From contig BGZK01001320.1 of NCBI GenBank assembly GCA_005406025.1, positions 107,736 to 171,735 of the forward strand: a stretch of 64,000 nt of DNA, given 5' to 3'. Both the position numbers and the translations under genes were made by a program. Source of the stretch: Eumeta japonica (taxonomy: Eukaryota; Arthropoda; Insecta; Lepidoptera; Psychidae). Shown piece by piece: positions 60,421-64,000 of this stretch (position 1 is its first letter; every line of letters begins with the position of its first letter). The notes beneath the pieces were generated by a model. The model was not told the origin of the DNA, made no database searches, and worked only from the letters and a program-made list of their open reading frames with translations.

Positions 60421-62179
60421 TCACAATACTGCATTTAGTCTACAGTCTACTATAGTACATTGCATATGTGTTGGCACATCGGAGGTGAAACTCTTCACCT
60501 CTATGGACGCATAGTATTCAGAGGTACTATTTCGACGACCTAAGTTGGCGAGGCCCCGCTCCTGTTAATAGTCAGCCGATCAGCAACAACAGAAAACTGG
60601 GCGTTAAGCGTTCCATTTGCGTGCGCCCGGTCCTTCACGATTATGCATCGCTGTTCAATTCTCGCGATTAATATTAACTTGTAGATGTTTAGAGATAAGT
60701 AAGACTGCAACTCTTATTTTACTATTGGATAACAATTCACGGGAACACAGTTGATGTTTACGAGTTAAACGATTCTGAATAAGGTATAAATAGTTTAATC
60801 AGTACTAAGGTAAATACACATAACAACTAATAAATATTATATTAAATAAATATATCGATCTACTGTGACGAAATAATCGTAGGAAATGAATATAAAATTA
60901 AGTTAATTAGTCAGTATTGAGTATGAAGCGGACAAATTCATCTTGTTGAGATAAAATTTCTCTATCGAAAAATTTTGAAAACACCGAAGAGGATGAGCTC
61001 CACCCAGCAGTTTTTCTATTAACGTCTAGACTCACTCTGAGATTTTTGGTTTTAGAAGTTGAAGCATGGTGTGTGCTATGTGAACCAAACATATTTGTGT
61101 TAATTCTGCTCTTAAGGAGCGTGTTTCTTATCTAATAGCTAAGAGTTTGACTAGTTATTCTTAAATGCGGTTTTCGATAACTTATACATAAGTAATATAA
61201 AACAGTTTTTCTAACAGATAATGTTTTATGAAATAGCAACATAAAGTTTGGGGTTTCTCGTTGTAAAAAGATAATTTTAATAATAGGTAATATGAGTTTG
61301 GTCTTGAGGTTTTAATACATTCTGAGATTTTTAAACGTATGTTATTAGATGATATTATAATATTTTTCAGTTGTATTTTAGAATAAGTTTGTACTGTATT
61401 AATTTCTTTGATAATATCTGAAGATTTAAATTTTCGTTAGAATACAGTTATGTTAAATACTTTTAACGGACGGTTTATTTTTTGTTTAATATAAGGCGGG
61501 CATATTATTTGATATAATATTACGATTATATTTAGGTTAAGCACGCTTACTTAGTTAGGTATCCTATGTAAAATACATCGCGGGCAATTAATGTAACGTT
61601 TATTCGGTAGGTAGTTCGTAGCGGTTTAGTATAGTTTATTTTGTTCTGAATAAGGGTATATTAACCTGCAGGCAATTTAATTAAGTATTCTTTTGTTTCA
61701 AACATTTTCCTTTAATATTACATTTTAGTGTTTAGTAGCTCATGTACATTTTAATTCAAATAAATTATTGCGAATAACATTATTTAATGTAGAATTGTAG
61801 ACTTAAGTTTATTTTTTTTTTGTTTTACATATTTTCGGCGGGTATTATTAGGATTGCATTATAGTTTTTAATAGGAGTTTTGGGAAACGAATTTCTCGGG
61901 CGTGTAATATTATAGTTTTCATAATAATTCATTATTTGTTTTTACCCTTTTCTTTATAATTGTAGGGATCTTGGACACGGGTTCCGCGGGCGAACAACAA
62001 TATTATTTGATTTTATTTTGTAAAATAATTATTTTTATAGTGATTAAGTGTTTATGCGGGTTTTATAATAATTTTCTTGCGTTTCGTTGGAAAATATTTT
62101 GGGGTTCCGCGTAAGTTTATTTTTTATTTTTCTGCGTACCAAGTTATATTTGCTTTCTTTCGGTATACGTCCAAAGTAT
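60421..62179. other. Spacer between the two BEL/Pao relics
   Basis: 60430-60680 is balanced and includes a GAGGTGAA/TTCACCTC hairpin at about 60482-60502 and a word GCGATTAATATTAAC (60664-60678) also present at 58014-58028, so an LTR remnant may be here. 60690-62170 is T/A-rich without a gene; 61600-62170 may be the leader of the next relic. Confidence 0.4.
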
Positions 62180-63140
62180 AATATAAGATGTCGTATAAAA
62201 ACATTTAGCGGCTTTTAAAGCCAAAACGGCGTGGTTTGAGAGCGCTGCGGGTTCGATAAATTCGGAAAATTATATTAGATTGCGGGCACGCTTCGATGAT
62301 TTCTCGGAGTATCGAACCCAGTTAATTGAAGCAAACGAGGCATTGTTGGCGACTTTGGATGATTCTAAACCTAATCATGAGGTGGTTCCAGCTAAAGTGG
62401 ATGCGGACTATCTCCGAATTTTCGAATTGGCGGATGCTCGATTAAACTGGCCTTCGACGATTTAGGATGCGGAAAGGAATCGACACCGTACAGCGAGGCG
62501 CGGTCCGAGCTCGGCCAGCTCGGCCGAGGCGGGGGGCTTAATTTCGCGCTTGCCGACATCAAGTTTAACTTAATTTAGTGGGCGAGATCAGGACTAGCTA
62601 ACGTTCATTAATATGTTCGATAGCTCAGTCGATTCGTGAACTGACTTCACGGCGGGTCAAAACTTTGCATATTTGCTGTCCTGCCTCTCAGCGGAACCGA
62701 GAGGTTTGGTGCAGCATTTAAATATTAGTAATGATTGTTAACACAATCGCGCGGGATTTATTAGAGCGTCGCTATCAAAACGCTCGGCGGTTAGCAGACT
62801 TTTTTATTTTGGAGATCATAAATCTACTCAACGTTGGGGGCGCAGGGTCAAGGTTACGGATAGATTTCTCCAAACCTGTCCTGATGGCTACCATGCCATT
62901 GGAGAGATTGGGACTTCAGGTTGGAGAGTGGTTGTACCTACTCTTCCACATAGAGACGGCTAAACTTCCCGTCCAGTAAAAGCGTGGTTTGAACAAAGGT
63001 TATACCCGCGATCCTCGAGTGCTGCCAACCTTCAACCAGCTCGTGGAGTTTCTCGAGTAAGAATGTTGGCTCCTCGACAACATTCCACAGGAAATGCGAG
63101 AATCGAACGGTAATGCAGGTCGTCAGATGACACCCGAACA
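62180..63140 (+). pseudogene. Second BEL/Pao gag relic
   Basis: Successive frames give AKTAWFESAAGSINSENYIR, LRARFDDFSEYRTQLIEANE, then MFDSSVDS, FAYLLSCLSAEPRGLVQHLN, then LLERRYQNARRLADFF, LERLGLQVGEWLYLLFHIET, AKLPVQ and, past a stop, PRVLPTFNQLVEFLE. This is the order in BEL/Pao gag proteins with a DUF1759-like domain (YLLSSLSGEPRSLVQHL, LLKxRYQNxRLLADAH, LxSLGLPVxEWSYLL). Stops and shifts occur throughout. It is a different family from the relic at 58377, and pol is absent. Confidence 0.7.
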
Positions 63141-63554
63141 ACGTGCGGGGGACAGTGGTCGTAGGACTAAAATCCCTTCACCACTGCAACGGTAATCGAA
63201 ACCAAAACTATACCGAAACTAAAACTACTTATGCGGCGGAGGGGGACCAGAGATTAGTGCCCGTTTCAGAAAGCAGGCGGTCATGAAGTGACCTCGCGGT
63301 TTCAGCAGCTGCATCAGGTCGTGCAAAGTATTTGGAAGCGGTTCCGGTCTGTATATTTGCACACTGTGCAACAGCGGTATAAGTAGACGGACTTAGCGAA
63401 ATCTCCTCGGCTTGAAGACTTAGTCTTAAATAAGCAGGATTGCGTTCATCCCATCCATTGGCAACGCGGGCGGATTTCAAAATTGGATGGGAGGATGTTG
63501 TGCGAGTAATAGATTAGCAGGCACCTACCATCGTATTACATCGAGCGGTTACCA
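63141..63554. other. Unassigned segment between two element relics
   Basis: An 83-codon minus-strand frame (63480 to 63229; starts MKSARVANGWDERNPAYL) is open and moderately GC-rich, but I do not recognise it. It sits next to the RTE-like fragment without being in frame with known RTE motifs. Confidence 0.35.
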
Positions 63555-63938
63555 GCACTTCGTCAATAACAACAATACGTTGGTAAACACCGCGTCGCAG
63601 TTGAATTGGTTTCATCTGCTGACATTATACTTGCATGGTTATTGTCTCCGCTTTGTACAAACACCTCAACATTTCCACATAACGACAATTTGTTTCGCAC
63701 CATTGCAAGAACTCCAGAACAGCACAGGTTTAGATTGAGGCGAAAGTTTTCTCGTAATTCACAAAGGCAACACAGAGACCGATAGTATTCTTCATACAGT
63801 CTGCCTCAATGAGTGTATGTGGTGCACGGTGCTAAGGCTCATACGGAACGCAGCCTGGGTTCGAAATTCGTCGCATTCCCGAGTAAGACGGTTAATTACG
63901 ACTCTTGAGAACAGCTTATAAACATGATTGAGAAGTGC
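63555..63938 (-). pseudogene. RTE-like LINE reverse transcriptase fragment
   Basis: On the minus strand, with shifts: LLNHVYKLFSRVVINRLTRE, CDEFRTQAAFRMSLSTVHHI, HSLRQTV, CVAFVNYEKTFASI, a stop, CAVLEFLQWCETNCRYVEVL, RCLYKAETITMQV and PIQLRRGVYQ. These match reverse transcriptase motifs 1 to B of RTE-type elements (NRL, QAGFR, TIDHIFTLRQ, FVDYEKAFD, LRRGVRQGD). The motif A Asp is replaced (FVNYEKTFAS), so it is catalytically dead. YxDD and the endonuclease are not in the window. Confidence 0.65.
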
Positions 63939-64000
63939 AATCTATCTAACTCGATGGCATTTAATTACAATTAATATAAAATTATATAATCAATTCTGCA

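Overview
This is a repeat-rich animal nuclear window, most likely from a lepidopteran insect. The evidence is one spliced gene with GT-AG introns, an AT-rich background, relics of mariner, I/Jockey-like, RTE-like and BEL/Pao elements, and several dispersed repeats whose ends (a CCGGCCAAGTGCGAG start with GGGTTCC, a CAAAATGGCAAAAACGGAACC block, a CACTGGTGACTCCTC block) I know as common in Lepidoptera. The lepidopteran call is from recognition by eye, not from a search.

Left part (1-17 kb). A broken SAP-like fragment lies at the left edge. A degenerate repeat array covers about 0.95-2.4 kb. Then comes the only intact host gene I can support: a secreted trypsin-type S1 serine protease in five exons from 3926 to 16890 on the + strand. 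All four splice junctions keep the reading frame, the His/Asp/Ser triad and the S1-pocket Asp are present, and a poly(A) signal follows. The introns (3.0, 1.5, 2.4 and 5.3 kb) hold hairpins, dispersed repeats and microsatellites.

Middle part (17-36 kb). No host gene is supported. There are AT-rich spacers, lepidopteran-type dispersed repeats (one nested inside another), GC-rich islands near 25.0-25.5 and 26.8-26.95 kb, a mariner 3' fragment, an RTE-like C-terminal fragment, and a mariner of nearly full length (33.3-34.6 kb) that carries an internal (TTAGG)4 tract.

Right part (36-64 kb). A nearly full-length I-like LINE (37133-42588) with a poly(A) tail and 13-bp target-site duplications sits inside an older Jockey-like LINE. 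A second Jockey-like fragment lies on the opposite strand at 44.4-45.4 kb, and a second copy of the mariner family at 46.8-48.0 kb. After a long AT-rich stretch come a LINE fragment at 56.3 kb, a BEL/Pao gag-protease relic preceded by a 28-bp tandem array (58.1-60.4 kb), a second, different BEL/Pao gag relic (62.2-63.1 kb) and an RTE-like reverse transcriptase fragment at the right edge.

I found no convincing new biological system. The points most worth checking are the protease's zymogen cleavage context (Gly before IVGG), the TTAGG tract inside a mariner, the 28-bp array in the BEL leader, and three near-perfect hairpins.
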